From assembly GCA_001430745.1 (NCBI GenBank), contig KQ482030.1, positions 343,856 through 404,210 of the forward strand: a DNA stretch of 60,355 nt, read 5' to 3'. A model generated the notes under the pieces. It ran no database searches, had not been told where the DNA came from, and worked only from the letters and a program-made list of their open reading frames with translations. How positions within the stretch are numbered: position 1 is the first letter of the stretch; each line of letters starts with the position of its first letter. Below, in pieces: positions 43,651 to 54,962 of the stretch. A program made the position numbers and the translations under genes. The DNA is from Auxenochlorella pyrenoidosa (taxonomy: Eukaryota > Chlorophyta > Trebouxiophyceae > Chlorellales > Chlorellaceae).

Positions 43651-44455
43651 TGTTAGTCACGCCTGCGAGCATGGAGGAGTGTGCAAAGCGGCAGTCATGC
43701 AAGCCTGAGCCACCAATCGAGTTCTGAGTGCGGATGCGCTGTACAGCACTGGGCAACCAGCTGACATTGCAGCTTCAACTGCCGTCCCGGGCGCCCTCGG
43801 ACGCCCGCAGGGCGGCGGCGCGCCGCGGCGCCCACTGCCAATCTGGGCCGATATACGGCTGACATGCCGCCTGCTGGCCGCGCCGAGGGTGCAGCCCATC
43901 GCCCCTGAGACCTCACGGGCTCCACCGCTCGCTCCTGCGCATCGGCGCAAACGCTCGACACCCACGCCGCCCCACCAACTGCCCTTTCACGCTGTTTCTC
44001 GTCCCGCGCTGCTTTTGAGCACGCTCACGTGACTTGGATGGCGGGGCTTGGATCCGGCGTCTGCGCCTCGGCTCTGCGCCTCGGCTCTGCTGATGCGCGT
44101 GTGGGAAGCTCTCCAAGACCAGCAGGGGCCAGAGCAAGAACACAGAGTTGCCCTACGGCGGCCGAGCGCGGAACCTAGCCCACTGGGCGCCCATGGGCAT
44201 GGCATGCCTGCTGTCTTCGCTGTGCCTTCATGCGCGGCGCTATTGTGCCGAAGGACCACCGCCTCCACCCCACCTTTCGGCTCCCTCTCTGCAGGCATGG
44301 CAAGTGAGCCCATTAAAAGAGAAGCCATGGTGAAAAAATGGGCACTCTCACACACACACACACTCTGTGCCTTTGGCCATTCGGCGCTGCGTGGCGGGGG
44401 CAGGGCGCGCGGGCACCCGTGGACCAGCGTCACTGCTGTGAACGACTTCCTCATA
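43651..44455. other. No confident gene
   Basis: Several antisense-overlapping open frames, none recognisable. A short (CA)n run lies at about 44351-44363. Confidence 0.35.
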
Positions 44456-44581
44456 CTAGCGGACTCTCATGCGGATTTGGTCCGTGCCTTTGCGATTATG
44501 GATGAGGAGGGTGCAGCATGCCAGCATGCCAAGGGTCCACAGACCCGCAAAGTGTGGGTGCAGGGCATCGGAGGCGATTAC

Positions 44582-44791
44582 CTGCACTGCCTCCCATGCC
44601 GGCGCGGCTGGCCAGCCAAAGGGGCCGCACAGGGCCCCAGCACCAGCCAGCACGGCTGTTAACTGCCGGGTGGCGCCATCGAGCCGCAAGAGCGACAGGC
44701 AGTGCACAACCGCAGAGGCTCCGGCGGCGGCGTTCACATTGGGTTTGGAGGCACGGAGGCAGGACTGCACTTGGTGTTGTGCGGGCGCCAC
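44582..44791 (-). CDS. Possible membrane-protein exon, unrecognised
   Basis: Minus-strand frame reading CLSLLRLDGATRQLTAVLAG, then GALCGPFGWPAAPAWEAVQ, ending at a consensus-like donor CAG|GTAATC (exon edge 44582). The upstream limit is unclear. The hydrophobic, Gly/Ala-rich character resembles the membrane fragment at 41345-41870 on the same strand, so the two could be exons of one gene interrupted by the repeat-rich interval. That link is inference only. Confidence 0.3.
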
Positions 44792-45044
44792 TTGCTCAGC
44801 TGGGCCGCGGTCTGGCAGAGATTATTCGCAGAGAAGCCGAAGGAAGGCGAAGCCGCTACAGCAGCGCAAAGTCGACAGCACGAGGCAGTGGCGCACCCGC
44901 TCCCAATCAGTGTCACTACGCAGATTGCTGCTGCTCCTCCTCCTGGTCTGAAGAGGTATGCTGCGGCTGCCGCGGCAGCGGCGCATACCTGGGCGTGACT
45001 GGTGCCCTCCCGCTGCCGCCAGCAACAGCGCTGGCGCTGGCGCC

Positions 45045-46463
45045 TTACTCTGGCTGCTGCTGCTGCTGCTCCTCGACCTGCTGGACCTCTCCTGCAGGCT
45101 TATTTCCTGCTGCCCCTGCACTTGCTGCCGCCGAGTCAGTTGCCACCCCTGCGAGCAGCACCCCTGCAGGTGCCGCCGCCGCTGCAAGTGGCGCCGCTGC
45201 AGCATGTGCCGCTGCTGCCGCCATCCATAGCGTCCTCTGGCTTGTGGCTGTGGCAGCAGGCGCAGCCTGCAGGCCTCTTTGTCTGTTGCTCTCGCCCAGC
45301 CTCTCCGCATGCGCCCTGCAAGACTGCTCAGCCAGCTCCATCTGCAGGGGGGTAAGGACGCAGGCAGGTGGGCAGGCAGGCAGGCGAACAGGCGAGGGGT
45401 TAGCATACCAGTCGGCAAAGGCAAAGGGATCAATTCGCACGAACGCAAGCAGGAAAGCAGGAAGGGCAGGCAGGCGGACCTGAAGAGTGGCCAGGTGGGG
45501 TTTGTGCAAGGAGGGGAAAGCGGCCCAGAAATGGCAAGGCGCAGCCTAACCCTGGGGCGCCAGCAGTGCGGTCCAGCCTCATAGCAGCCAAAATGCCACG
45601 CCCACGCCAGGCAGCTCACCATCACCAGCACCAACCCACGCATATTCGCTCACCTCTTGCACCAATTTGGCACACGCGCTGCACATGTCCACCCGCGCTG
45701 GGGGCTGCTGCAGCGCCCCCGACAGGTCCAGGCGCAGGGTGGGCTGGACATTGATGACAGCTGGCTGCCGAGCCTCTGCCGCCGCGAGCTCCTCCGTGAT
45801 CTGTGCTGAGACCAAGGCAGAGGGCGAGCAGCTGAGAGGCATGCAGTGAGCATGCAAACGGGCACGAGGACGGGCCAGGGGCACCCCTGCCACAGCCTCA
45901 TCACCTGTGCTGCCCCACCTGCTGGATGTGCTGGGAGTAGTAGTCGTGCAGGGCCCTGTACGAGGCAGCCGCGCGCTGCCGCACCCAGCACTGAGCAGCG
46001 CAGCACTGTAGGGCGTGAGGCAGGTTGTACATATGAGCCTTCTGGTCAAGGATGGCGGCCTGGACCTGCAGGGCAGGATCATGAGTGGGCACGCGGCCGG
46101 CTACTCCTGACGGCACTGTGTGCGCAGGGCAGTGCACCTCCAGGGTAGAGAAACCCGTACTTGCTACGAACAGCAGGAGCTTGCTCACCAACGCCAACGC
46201 GCCCACACCCCACCTCCCGCCGGCACCCCCTCGCCCACCTGTGCGTTTGCCAGCTGACGCTTGCGGAATTCCACACGCAGCCTGTGCAACAGTTCATCGT
46301 CTCTCTGCCCTGCAGGCTTGTTTGCTTCTTTCTGGAGCAGAGCACCGACGCGGTAAGTACTCCTCCAGGATAGCCTCGTGAGTGCCTGGCGCTGGGACAG
46401 CGGGGCCCAACACTGCGGAGATCAGGCCATCCAGCCACCCAAACCACGTCGAGGAGCCCGCCA
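45045..46463 (-). CDS. Unrecognised alpha-helical protein, copy 2
   Basis: Exons: 46463 to about 46424 (end uncertain), 46331-46239, 46065-45919, 45800-45654, 45341-45045. The start is the ATG at 46463 (MAGSSTWFGWLDGLISAVLG). Exon 2 reads KEANKPAGQRDDELLHRLRV and RKRQLANAQ; exon 3 has HDYYSQHIQQ; exon 4 has VDMCSACAKLVQE; the last exon begins MELAEQSCRAHAERLGESNR and ends in an Ala-rich then Gln/Glu tail. Exons 2 to 5 join in phase; the donor of exon 1 is not clear (candidates GTACTT or GC sites). No family recognised. It appears more complete than copy 1 at 37799-38902. Confidence 0.6.
45149..45480. repeat. Near-identical duplicated segment, copy 2
   Basis: Partner of 37861-38195, same orientation; it includes the identical run of bases flanking the last-exon acceptor (CAGCTCCATCTGCAGGGGGG). 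Confidence 0.85.
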
Positions 46464-47602
46464 TGGCCGCCCCGGCAGTGCTAGTGGGCGAGGGAGGCGC
46501 GCTGAGCTCGTCGAGGCACCTAGAATATCGCGCGGAGACGTCAGAAACACAATGGAAAGACGCGGGGAACCCGCAGGGCCCTGGGTTCCATGGGACCAAC
46601 GCTCGTCGACAGCGGCGGCAGCGTGGCACGCCTGGCCGCCCGAGGGTCATCAGCTACTTGACCAGCCGGCCCTGGTTCCTGTTCGTCTGCGCATGGAGTT
46701 ATGAAACTGCAGAACCATGCTGGTTCTGGCTGGCAGCCAGCGCAGCGCCACCCCTGGCAGTGAGGCCGGCACACCCACTCCTGTCCCGATATGTCAGCGC
46801 ACACGCGCCTCGCCTTTTGCCAATTACCCGCCTGCAACAAATCGCCCGCACGCAGCAGCTGCTTGTGTATCTTAAACTCATGCAAGCCAGCCTGCATTCC
46901 ATGTCTGGCGCCTATCCCCTGCCCGCCTGCATCCGCGTTCCCTCCTGGCAGCGCCTTCATCACCGGCCTTGCACCTGCAAGCTCAGCTTGCAGCGCCTTT
47001 TTGCTGGCTGGGAAACAGGTGCAGCAGCTGGCGCCCAATGAGCAGAGCTGGCGTCCAGAGAGGCCGTGAAGTACTGCCAAGGCCCCCACTACAACTCGGT
47101 GTACCTCTCGACCAGTGGAAGTCCCTGCTCAATGTGCATGTTGCATTTCTCCTGCACATGACAGAAATGCAACATGTGAGCATGCTCATGCATGCGTTGC
47201 AGTGTTTTTCCTCTAGTTCCACTCAGCATCTAGAATTCATTTCCTTTGCAGTATCGTTACAAACTGGAAAAGATATTGTGTCAGCAGAGCAAGTTGCCGC
47301 ATTGCGGCAGCCTGTTATGAGGCGTCGCTCAAAGGTCGCTCATGCAAAGTGTGTAGGGCGAATCAACCAGGGGCAGGTGCAATGAATCGCGAGTGGCTGG
47401 TGAGGGTACCATCGATGCATGCGCAAGGGTGAGGTCCGATGCACGCGCCGGGTAAAGGCAGCGATGAACAACGTGAAGAGGGTGGGTTAAAGGGAGGCAA
47501 ACAAGGCGGGATGGAGGACGGGTGGAGCAGGGGAAATTGGGCAAGCTTTCGCCGGCCAGATGACAAGACAGGACAGCTCGCTGGCAGCCGAGCATTGAAG
47601 AA
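46464..47602. other. No confident gene
   Basis: Open frames on both strands without a recognisable product. A plus-strand piece at about 47071-47150 (EAVKYCQGPHYNSVYLSTSG) looks exon-like but has no partner exons that I can find. Confidence 0.35.
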
Positions 47603-48998
47603 TCACGCCTGCGGCACGCCGGCATCGGCCACGGGGCCGCAGCCATCGCTGTGGGCGGCGCCGGGCGCGCAGCACTCGTCCTCGGTCTCAAAGGCGCCCC
47701 AGCCGCGCAGGCAGACGGTGTCGTCCTTGACCTGGCCGCAGGCGCGGGCGGGGTACCAGGCAGTGGCCACCCAGCAGGGCTCGCTCTTGGTGCAGCCGTC
47801 GGCGTGGGCGGCGCCGGGCGCGCAGCAGTCGGCCTCACTGGCCCAGCGGCCCCTGCGGCATAATGGTTGGGACGGGATTCCGGGGTGAGGGCAGGTTGGC
47901 AGGTTGGTCAGGCGGGCAGGGGCGGCAGACAGGGTCTCAATCGCAGCGGAAGGCACACCCCCCTGCCTCCAAACCCTCGCCCACACACCCCAATGTGCAC
48001 TGCATGGCAAGCCCCCCCCAGCAGCCCTACCCCCCTCACCAGTTGCGGCTGCAGATGGACAGGTCGGTGGTGGCCTGGCACGTCTGGGTGGGGTGGTAAG
48101 TGCCCGCCACCCAGCAGGTCACCTGAGGTGGGGCGGGGTGGTGCGAGGAGCAAGGTTGGGTGGGTAACGGTTGGTGTGTGGCCGGTTGCCGGCAAGATGC
48201 TGCTCAGCTGCCGGCAGTCTGCACACCGCTGCCCCACGCAGGCACCCCACCCCACACCCATGTGGGGCCCCTCCCCGCCAAGCTAACATTCTTGCTCATG
48301 TCGGTGCAGCCGCCCTGGAAGGCGCCCAGCGAGCCGCGCTGCTTGGCGCAGCACTCTGCCAGGCTGGACCAGGCCAGGTAGCCGCGCCCGCAGGTGGTGG
48401 CGTCCTGGCTCACGTCGCAGAGCTGGTAGGGGTACCAAGAGGTGGGCACAAAGCAGGGCGGGCGCAGCCGCTTGGTGGGGGCTGCTGCGGCGGCTGCCTG
48501 CTTGGCCGCCGCCGCTGCCGCCTCCTGCTTCTGCCGGTCAGCGTTGAGCTTCTCGGTGGGGGAGGGGGCGTGCAGGCGGCGGCCCGTGGCGGCGGCGGCG
48601 CCCAGCAGGGCCGCCAGCAGCTGCTCTCCTGCAGCAGCAGGGTGGCGGCGGGGCGGGCACGCATGGTAGGGGCTGTGGGTCGGAGGTGGGGGAAGCTGAA
48701 AAGTGAAGCAAGCTGCACGGGCACCAAAGAGGAGAGCAGAGGAACGTGTAAGCAGTGAGCGAGCAGGGAGTGCTTTAGAAATGAGCAAGCACGCAGGGAG
48801 GCAAGCGACGGCGCTGCAGCAGGCGGTGGCGCCAGCCCCTGGCAGCTGCTTGCACCGTCCTGCTCTGCTCGCAACTATGTAGACACCAGCACACGCACCT
48901 CGAGCAGAGCGATGGGCTGTTGTCCGAAACTGGCCCGCGAGACGAGCTTGGGAAAGTGCGGGAGTGTGGCGGAGACTCCATGGCTGCGGCCTTTTCAT
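47603..48998 (-). CDS. Cys-rich triple-repeat protein, probably secreted
   Basis: Exons: 48998-48899, 48628-48288, 48122-48040, 47852-47603 (257 residues, all in phase). The N-terminal part includes a hydrophobic stretch (EQLLAALLGAAAATGRRLHA) that could be a signal or anchor, followed by a Lys/Gln/Ala-rich helix. Three repeats of about 50 residues follow, each with six Cys: PPCFVPTSWYPYQLC...TTCGRGY...ECC...GGC; VTCWVAGTYHPTQTC...SICSRNW...DCC...DGC; EPCWVATAWYPARAC...TVCLRGW...ECC...DGC. Consensus: C-x4-[WTY]-[YH]P-x3-C-x6-C-x2-[GN]-[WY]-x8-CC-x(8-10)-GC. The spacing suggests three disulphide bonds per unit. Each exon boundary falls near a repeat boundary or inside the linker. Function unknown; an extracellular or wall-binding module is inferred. 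Confidence 0.65.
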
Positions 48999-50204
48999 GC
49001 ATCCGGCCGTGCATGCTGCGCATGAGCGGGAGCAATGCGGCGATGGCTCCTCCAAGAGACCTCATGGGCGGCAGGGGCGGTGGCGGCACTGGCGCTGATG
49101 TGGCGCTAGCGCTGCTGGGGGACTGTTGATTTAAAATCTGCTCGTTCACAGAGTTTGGCGTGTGCTGGCCTCTGACCAGACATCGAGCAGGATGCGAGAG
49201 AACATACTATCGGCAATCTCGCCCTTGCCAGAGAGCTCAGCAAGCCAACCTCACCGGGCAGCCCAACTGACTGCATGCCCTCCAGCGTTGCGTGTCGCTC
49301 TCCTTACATTGACCAAAGAGGGATGGATGGGGGATGCAGAAGGCATGCAGCATCCGATCTAGGTGGACGCATAGAAGGGCAGCTCGCAGCTGGGCGAGCC
49401 AGGGCACTCGGGTGATATCATTGTTCAAGTGCTGCGCATGAAGAGGGTTCATCTGGGGACGGGCGGCAAGAGCCGGGGCAGGAGGAGGAAGCGAATGTGG
49501 GGAAAAGGAGGGCAGAGCAGAGGCACGGATACAGGGCGAGGGTGGCGAGAAGAACAGGCACAGCGGCGTGGCTCTCATGTTATGTGCTGGAGAGCACAGA
49601 CAGAGGAAAGAAGATGAGGTAGGAGGAGGTTGGGTTGGGGGTGAGCCGAGGCAGGCCGGGGCCCAAGGAAATCGGCGCTCTTGCTGCGCCAATATTGGCA
49701 ACTTGGGGTGGCGCTACAGAGAAAGCAAGTGGATACGGCTGTGCGGTTTGGGGCGCAGCCGTGCGCACGTGCAGCAGGGCTGCGCAAAGGGTTTCATGTG
49801 TGCTAACAAGCTAAGACAGAATTCCGGGGCTACACAGGTTGTGCCATGGGGCAGGGCACAGAGCAGGTTAGCTGTCTAACGCATGGCAGCGGTTGCCTGA
49901 GCGGTGCGAAACAGAAGAGGGGAAGGCAGGCCAAGGAATGCTTGGGTGGCCGAGAAGGCAGCAGCGGCAGCAGCAGCGGCGCAGGACCTCTTGCCGCCTC
50001 AGTTTGCTCCGAGGTGCGCACGCGCCTAAGGCTCTCAGCCCGTTCCCCTATCTCAAATGCTGCACTGAAATCAGCAGCAGCTCGCTGCGCAGTGAGCCGG
50101 CGTCCAGCAATCCTCTGAACGACGGGGGAGTTGACAGTCCCCGCCGTGCGCCCTGCCTCCTGGCCGGCCGGCGGCTGCCAGGACCTCTGCTGCGCGCAGC
50201 CCGC
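48999..50204. other. No confident gene
   Basis: About 1.2 kb upstream of the Cys-rich gene and downstream of the PPR-like gene. A purine-rich segment lies at 49440-49640. No recognisable product on either strand. Confidence 0.4.
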
Positions 50205-52317
50205 TCAGAACGCCCTGGCTGCGGCGGCTGCGGCGGCGCCTCCCAGCATGGCCTGCTGCTGCTGCGCCGTGGCGGCGGGGTGGGCGGCCGCGGCGGCCGC
50301 GGCGCTGGGGCTGCTAGGCGCCTGCACCGCCAGGCCCTTGTGCCGGTTCTGGTCCAGGTACAGCTTGGTGCCCTCGCGCACGCGCACCCCGTTCTGCTCA
50401 AACTCGCGGATGGTCAGCTGTGGCAGGGGGTGGGGGGATGCGGGCAACGCAGGCTTGGTGGACCCAGGTTGGCGGAGCAAAGAGCAGAGCGCTTGGCACG
50501 CTCGCAGCGGCGCTTCAAGGGGGGCGGATCGGCGCGCTCAGGCCAGCCGGGTTTGGTTTTGGTGCGCCAGCGCAATTTGTTACTTGAGACGACGCACGCA
50601 GCAGCAGGCGGCACACTGCGCGCGCCGGCACCAGCGCGGCGCCCGCCACGGCGCGGCAGCCCGCTGCAAGCAGCGCCCGCTGCCCAGGGGGCCGGCCCTG
50701 CCCTCACCTCGGCGAGGTCGGGGCGGCCGTGGTCCACGCAGCCCTTGACCAGGATGTAGCAGGTCTCCGGGCCGGGCCGCCGCCCGTGGCTGCGCATGAA
50801 CTCAAAAACCTCGAACATTTGCTGCAGCGCGCCCTGCAGGCACACAGGGGTGGTGGTGGTGGTGGTGGGCGCCCAGCGGGGTGGGCGCGGAGGGCAGCGC
50901 AGCGGGCTTGAAGCAACGAGCGCAACCGCGGGAGCGCCGCACACAGCATGCCCGCCCGCCCCGCAAACGCGGGTGCGCCGCCTGTAGCGCGCCAACCTGC
51001 CCGCCCACCTGCTTGGAGTAGTAGATCATGAGCGGGTGGAACTCCTTGTACGAGTCGTGGCTGAGCCCAAACTCGCTGGCGTAGCGCAGCGCCTTCTGCG
51101 CCACCTCGGGCGCGCCCACGTTGAGCGCTTGCTGCGGTGGCAGGGGCCCAGGCAAAGGAGGGAGGGCGGGGCGCGCTGTGGGCACCGGTTTGTTGCACGC
51201 CTGCAGCGGCCGGGCCGCCGGTGACACCAAACCAGGCCGCCAGGGACTGCCCGCCCAGCCCAGGCTGCCCTGTGGTGCTCGCTGCAAGCCCGCGTGCCTA
51301 CAGCCTGCAGCAGGCTGCCCCGCCGCCCTACACGGGCGCCCCTGGCAAGCACCCTCTCCTGCTGCACCCCGCCCCGCCCCGACAAGCACCCTCTCCTGCC
51401 GGCCCTGGCCGCCGCCCGGCCTCACGTGGATGAGGATCTGCGAGGTCTTGTGGCTGAACGGCTTGTGCTGCTGCAGCTCGCCGCGCGCCAGGTAGTTGAG
51501 CCGCGTCAGCTTGAGCGCCTTGTCCAGGTCATCAGGCGTCTGGCAGCGGCGGTACAGCAGCTGCAGGTGGCGCTGCTCTGCGGCGGCGGCGGGGGGCCGG
51601 GGAGGGCAGGCGGGCGTGACACTCAGGCAGGCAGCCAGCACCCGAGTGATACCACTTCCGGGGGTTGACGGCGAGCTAGCAGGCAGGCAGCCGGGCGCAG
51701 GGCAGTGCAGCTTGGGGCGCGTGGACCAGCAACTGCGCAAGCATTGCGTGCCGCGGCGCCGAGGACGTGCCGGGTGTCAAGCCAGTTGCGCGTGTGCTGC
51801 AGGATACCGCGCAGCGCTCGAAAGGAAGCAGGCAACTGCGGCGAGAACGCACTGATGGGGCCCGACTGCTGGATCTGGTGCACCAGGATCTTCACAGCAT
51901 CCTGAGCGCTGACCGCTGGGTTGTCATACCATTCCGCAGCCGCAGCGGGGGCAGACGGCTCTGCAACCGGGGCGGCAGCGCTCAGCCGAGGCAGTGAGGC
52001 AGCGGCCCAGGCAGCTTGTAGTGCGCACGGCGGAGCCCCACACATGCACCCCTTCCTAGAAATGTCCCCCAGCACAGTGGTGCGTTGGAGCAGTGGCGCC
52101 TGGCAGCCTGCGTTGCAGCCAGAACCGAACGGCGGCCGCGGCGCATCCGGCCACTTGCCGAGCGGCGGCGCCGAACCCAACCTTCCTCACCACGCGCCGC
52201 CTCCACCGCAGCCGATGCCGAAAATGGCTGCGCCGAGAGCACGTTGTGGCTCATGCGCCATATGTTTTGCGCCTCCAGGCGGCGCAAGAGCGCCAGCAGG
52301 GGCGTCTGGTGCAGCAT
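50205..52317 (-). CDS. PPR-like protein, probably organellar
   Basis: Exons: 52317-52191, 51960-51808, 51577-51426, 51131-51009, 50833-50708, 50417-50205 (297 residues, all joins in phase, GT donors including a GTATCC). The start at 52317 opens a targeting-like N-terminus (MLHQTPLLALLRRLEAQNIW). The body is helical hairpins; the clearest PPR-type unit is MFEVFEFMRSHGRRPGPETC followed by YILVKGCVDHGRPDLAELTI. Earlier exons read LQLLYRRCQTPDDLDKALKL and APEVAQKALRYASEFGLSHD. The C-terminus is a low-complexity Ala/Gln/Ser tail. A few PPR-like hairpins in a short protein suggest an organellar RNA-binding or mitoribosome-associated role rather than a long PPR factor. It is divergent from NAC-beta. 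Confidence 0.65.
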
Positions 52318-53027
52318 CCTGACGTCTGCGGCTGGCTCGAAGCGATCGAACGGATGACAGGAGGGTCTGGGCCCGGGACGGAAGGCGGACTGAGGTGAGA
52401 CGAGGCGCTGAGGTAAGCCGGGGCGACAGAGGACTTGAAGGGTGTGCAGGAGCGCGTTCAGTTGGAAGCAGTCAAACTGTTTGTCGATTCGGAGGCAGCG
52501 GGCGGTCAGGAGACTCCTCTGCAGGCCTGCAAGCCCGCAAAGCACGCCTGTCATGCATGGGTCGAGCTGGCGCGCTGGGCCAAGGTGGGGCCTCGGGCCT
52601 GGGACGGTCCTTTCTGTTTGGTGCGTGGGGGAGGCAACAGCTTCAACCAAGGTGCGCAGGGCCAAGCCTCGCATGACATGCCAGCCCGCGGTCCTGCGGC
52701 AGCCTCAGGGGCCCCTGAGCAGCTCGGATCGACGAGCAACAATCTTTGGCTCCAGCTCAACCGGCAGACTGGCGTGATGGCCGCTCTAGCGGCCGGCAGA
52801 GCAAAGGGTGGAGCCGCTAGCTGAGCGGCAGGGCAGCTCGCGGCGTGCTGGGGGATCCAATTGCATCAGGGCGCAGTCCCAATGCCATGCAGACCAGCCC
52901 GCGCCCCTGGGGCCGGGTTGGGTGACGGCGGCGGCAGCGGGCGGGAGGGCGCCGAGGCAGTGCTGTTATGGCAGCTGCCGCTTGATTTGTTACCCTGGGT
53001 GCTGCCCACAATGCCGCTCGCCTGCAG
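52318..53027. promoter_or_regulatory. Divergent region, PPR-like gene / NAC-beta
   Basis: 710 bp between two start codons. The NAC-beta ATG follows directly after a CTGCAG acceptor-like site, so a 5' UTR intron and an upstream non-coding exon probably lie here. No core promoter motif recognised. Confidence 0.45.
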
Positions 53028-54962
53028 ATGAACGTGGAACGCCTCCAAAAGATGGCGGGCGTGGTCCGCACCGGCGGCAAGGGCACCGTTCGGCGGTGCG
53101 TCCGGACTGCCTGCCACATGGCCGGTGGCAGGCCCGCTGCGCGGCAAGCGTGCAGGCGTTGCAGGCTCATGAGCCGCGCCTGCTGCCGCGCAGCTGGTGC
53201 AGGCACTTGGGAGCGCCAGGCTGTGACGGCACGCTTGTGCCGCAAAGGCGGGAGCTCGACCTGGCAGCTGCATCAGTGCTTTGCAGCAGCCGCGCAGCGC
53301 ACCAATTCGTGGCCAGCGCCCTGCTGTCTGCAGGAAGAAGAAGGCTGTGCACAAGACCACCTCCACTGATGACAAGCGGCTGCAGGTGCGGCCACATCCC
53401 TGCCCTGCACCCTGCCTGCTCGCCTGCTGCTGCCACAGTCCAATGCAACCAGCCCGCGACCTTGCTTCCGGCACACCCCGCTGCCAGCAGCCGCAGCTCG
53501 CGCAACCTCGTTGCACAGCCTTGCCATGGGGTGCAGCCCAGTGGGCAGGCGCCAGCAGCAGGGGCCACAGGGCGCGGAGGTCCGTAGCAGGCGGCTTGGC
53601 GGCATGGTGCGCAGCAGCCTGGCAGCCTTGCAGCAGGCTCAGTGCGAGCGCAGCACAGACAGCTCTTTCGATCCAGGGCATGCCCCATGAGCGGGTCACA
53701 CGGATGCGGCTGCACAAGGGGGCAGAGCGGCGGCGCAAGCTGCTGCGGCAGCGGTGCGGCCGCCCGGCTCGGCCGTCTTACACCGACTGTCAGCCACCTA
53801 CCCAGCGCTGGGCGGTGCTGCGCCCCTCCCGGCCAGGGCCGCGCAGCCCTGTGCTGCAGGCCTGCCACCAGCCGCCTCTCCAGGCGCAGGCCTCGGCTCC
53901 GCACCCTCGCTGGAGCCGCAGCCCCCTCACCCGCGCCCCCCTCGCCCGCGCCCCTCCTTGCGCCACTGCCGCAGGGCACCCTGAAGCGCCTGGGCGTGAA
54001 CACCATCCCCGGCATTGAGGAGGTGTTGCTCATCAACGCCGACGGCTCGGCGCTGCAGTTCACCAACCCCAAGGTGCAGGCGTCCATCGCCGCCAACACC
54101 TACGTCGTGTCGGGCGCCTCCCAGCACAAGCGTGAGCCCCCGCCCCCCCTCCCCCGGGGGCTTGCCCAGTCTGGTTTACAATTCATCATGCCAAGCCAGG
54201 CCTGCTCCCATAGCCGGTGTGCCAGCAGTTGTGCGCAGCGCAGCGGTGCTGTCACACAGCGTCGGCCGTCAGCGCAGCGCAGCCAGCTTGTGAGCAGCTC
54301 CTCGGCGCGCAAGCTCCTTGGCTGCCTGCATGGCGCTGCGGGCCTTCCAGGCCGGGACGCGCCTGCCTGCCCTGGGCCGATCTGCTGCTGGCGGTGCACC
54401 CCACACACATGCGTTCACACCGGCTTGCCAGAGGCTCGGCCTGGCGGCGGCCATTCTGGCCCGCCATCTTTCCGCTGCTCTACCCCAACAGTTGTGTTGC
54501 GCCCCGCCATTCCTGCCTTGGCCCGCGCAGGCGCCCAGGACGTGATGGCCTCCATGCTGGCCGGCATGGGCGGCATGGCGGGCCTGCAGCAGATGATGGG
54601 CGGCATGGGCGGCGGCATGCCCGCCTTCAACCCCGAGGGCGCGGCCGATGAGCCCGAGGACGACGACGGTGCGCCGCCGCTGCCTGCTGCTCCCCTGCTG
54701 CTCCCTGGCAGACTGTGCCAGTTTTGTGCGGTCATGGGCTGCGTTTGGTTCTCAACCAGGCGAATGTGTGTGCGAAATTTGGATCAGCTGCGCCCATGGC
54801 GGGGCGTGCGCCTTGCGCGTCCGTGTCAGCAGGCGCTTGCGTGCTCATGCCCCCGCTGTGCGGGGCGGCAAGCAACCCTCATGTGTTCTCATGCCCTAAG
54901 CCCACCCGCCCCCTGCAGACGTGCCCGAGCTGGTGGAGAACTTTGAGCAGGCGGCGCAGTAA
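53028..54962 (+). CDS. BTF3: Nascent polypeptide-associated complex subunit beta (BTF3)
   Basis: Ribosome-bound co-translational chaperone subunit that dimerises with NAC-alpha at the tunnel exit. Exons: 53028-53095, 53334-53385, 53975-54131, 54531-54668, 54919-54962 (152 residues). The ribosome-binding region is intact: GKGTVRRKKKAVHKT. The NAC domain follows (RLGVNTIPGIEEVLLI, NPKVQASIAANTYVVSG). The acidic tail DDDDVPELVENFEQA is the BTF3-type C-terminus. Between them, where animals and plants have a helix ending in a LRRLAE-like motif, this protein has MASMLAGMGGMAGLQQMM and further Met/Gly repeats. The start follows an acceptor-like CTGCAG, so an upstream non-coding exon is likely. Four GT-AG introns. 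Confidence 0.93.

Noticed and set aside
44048..44662. 205-codon plus-strand frame
   Set aside because: It has no ATG at the start and no domain, and overlaps a better exon-like minus-strand frame.
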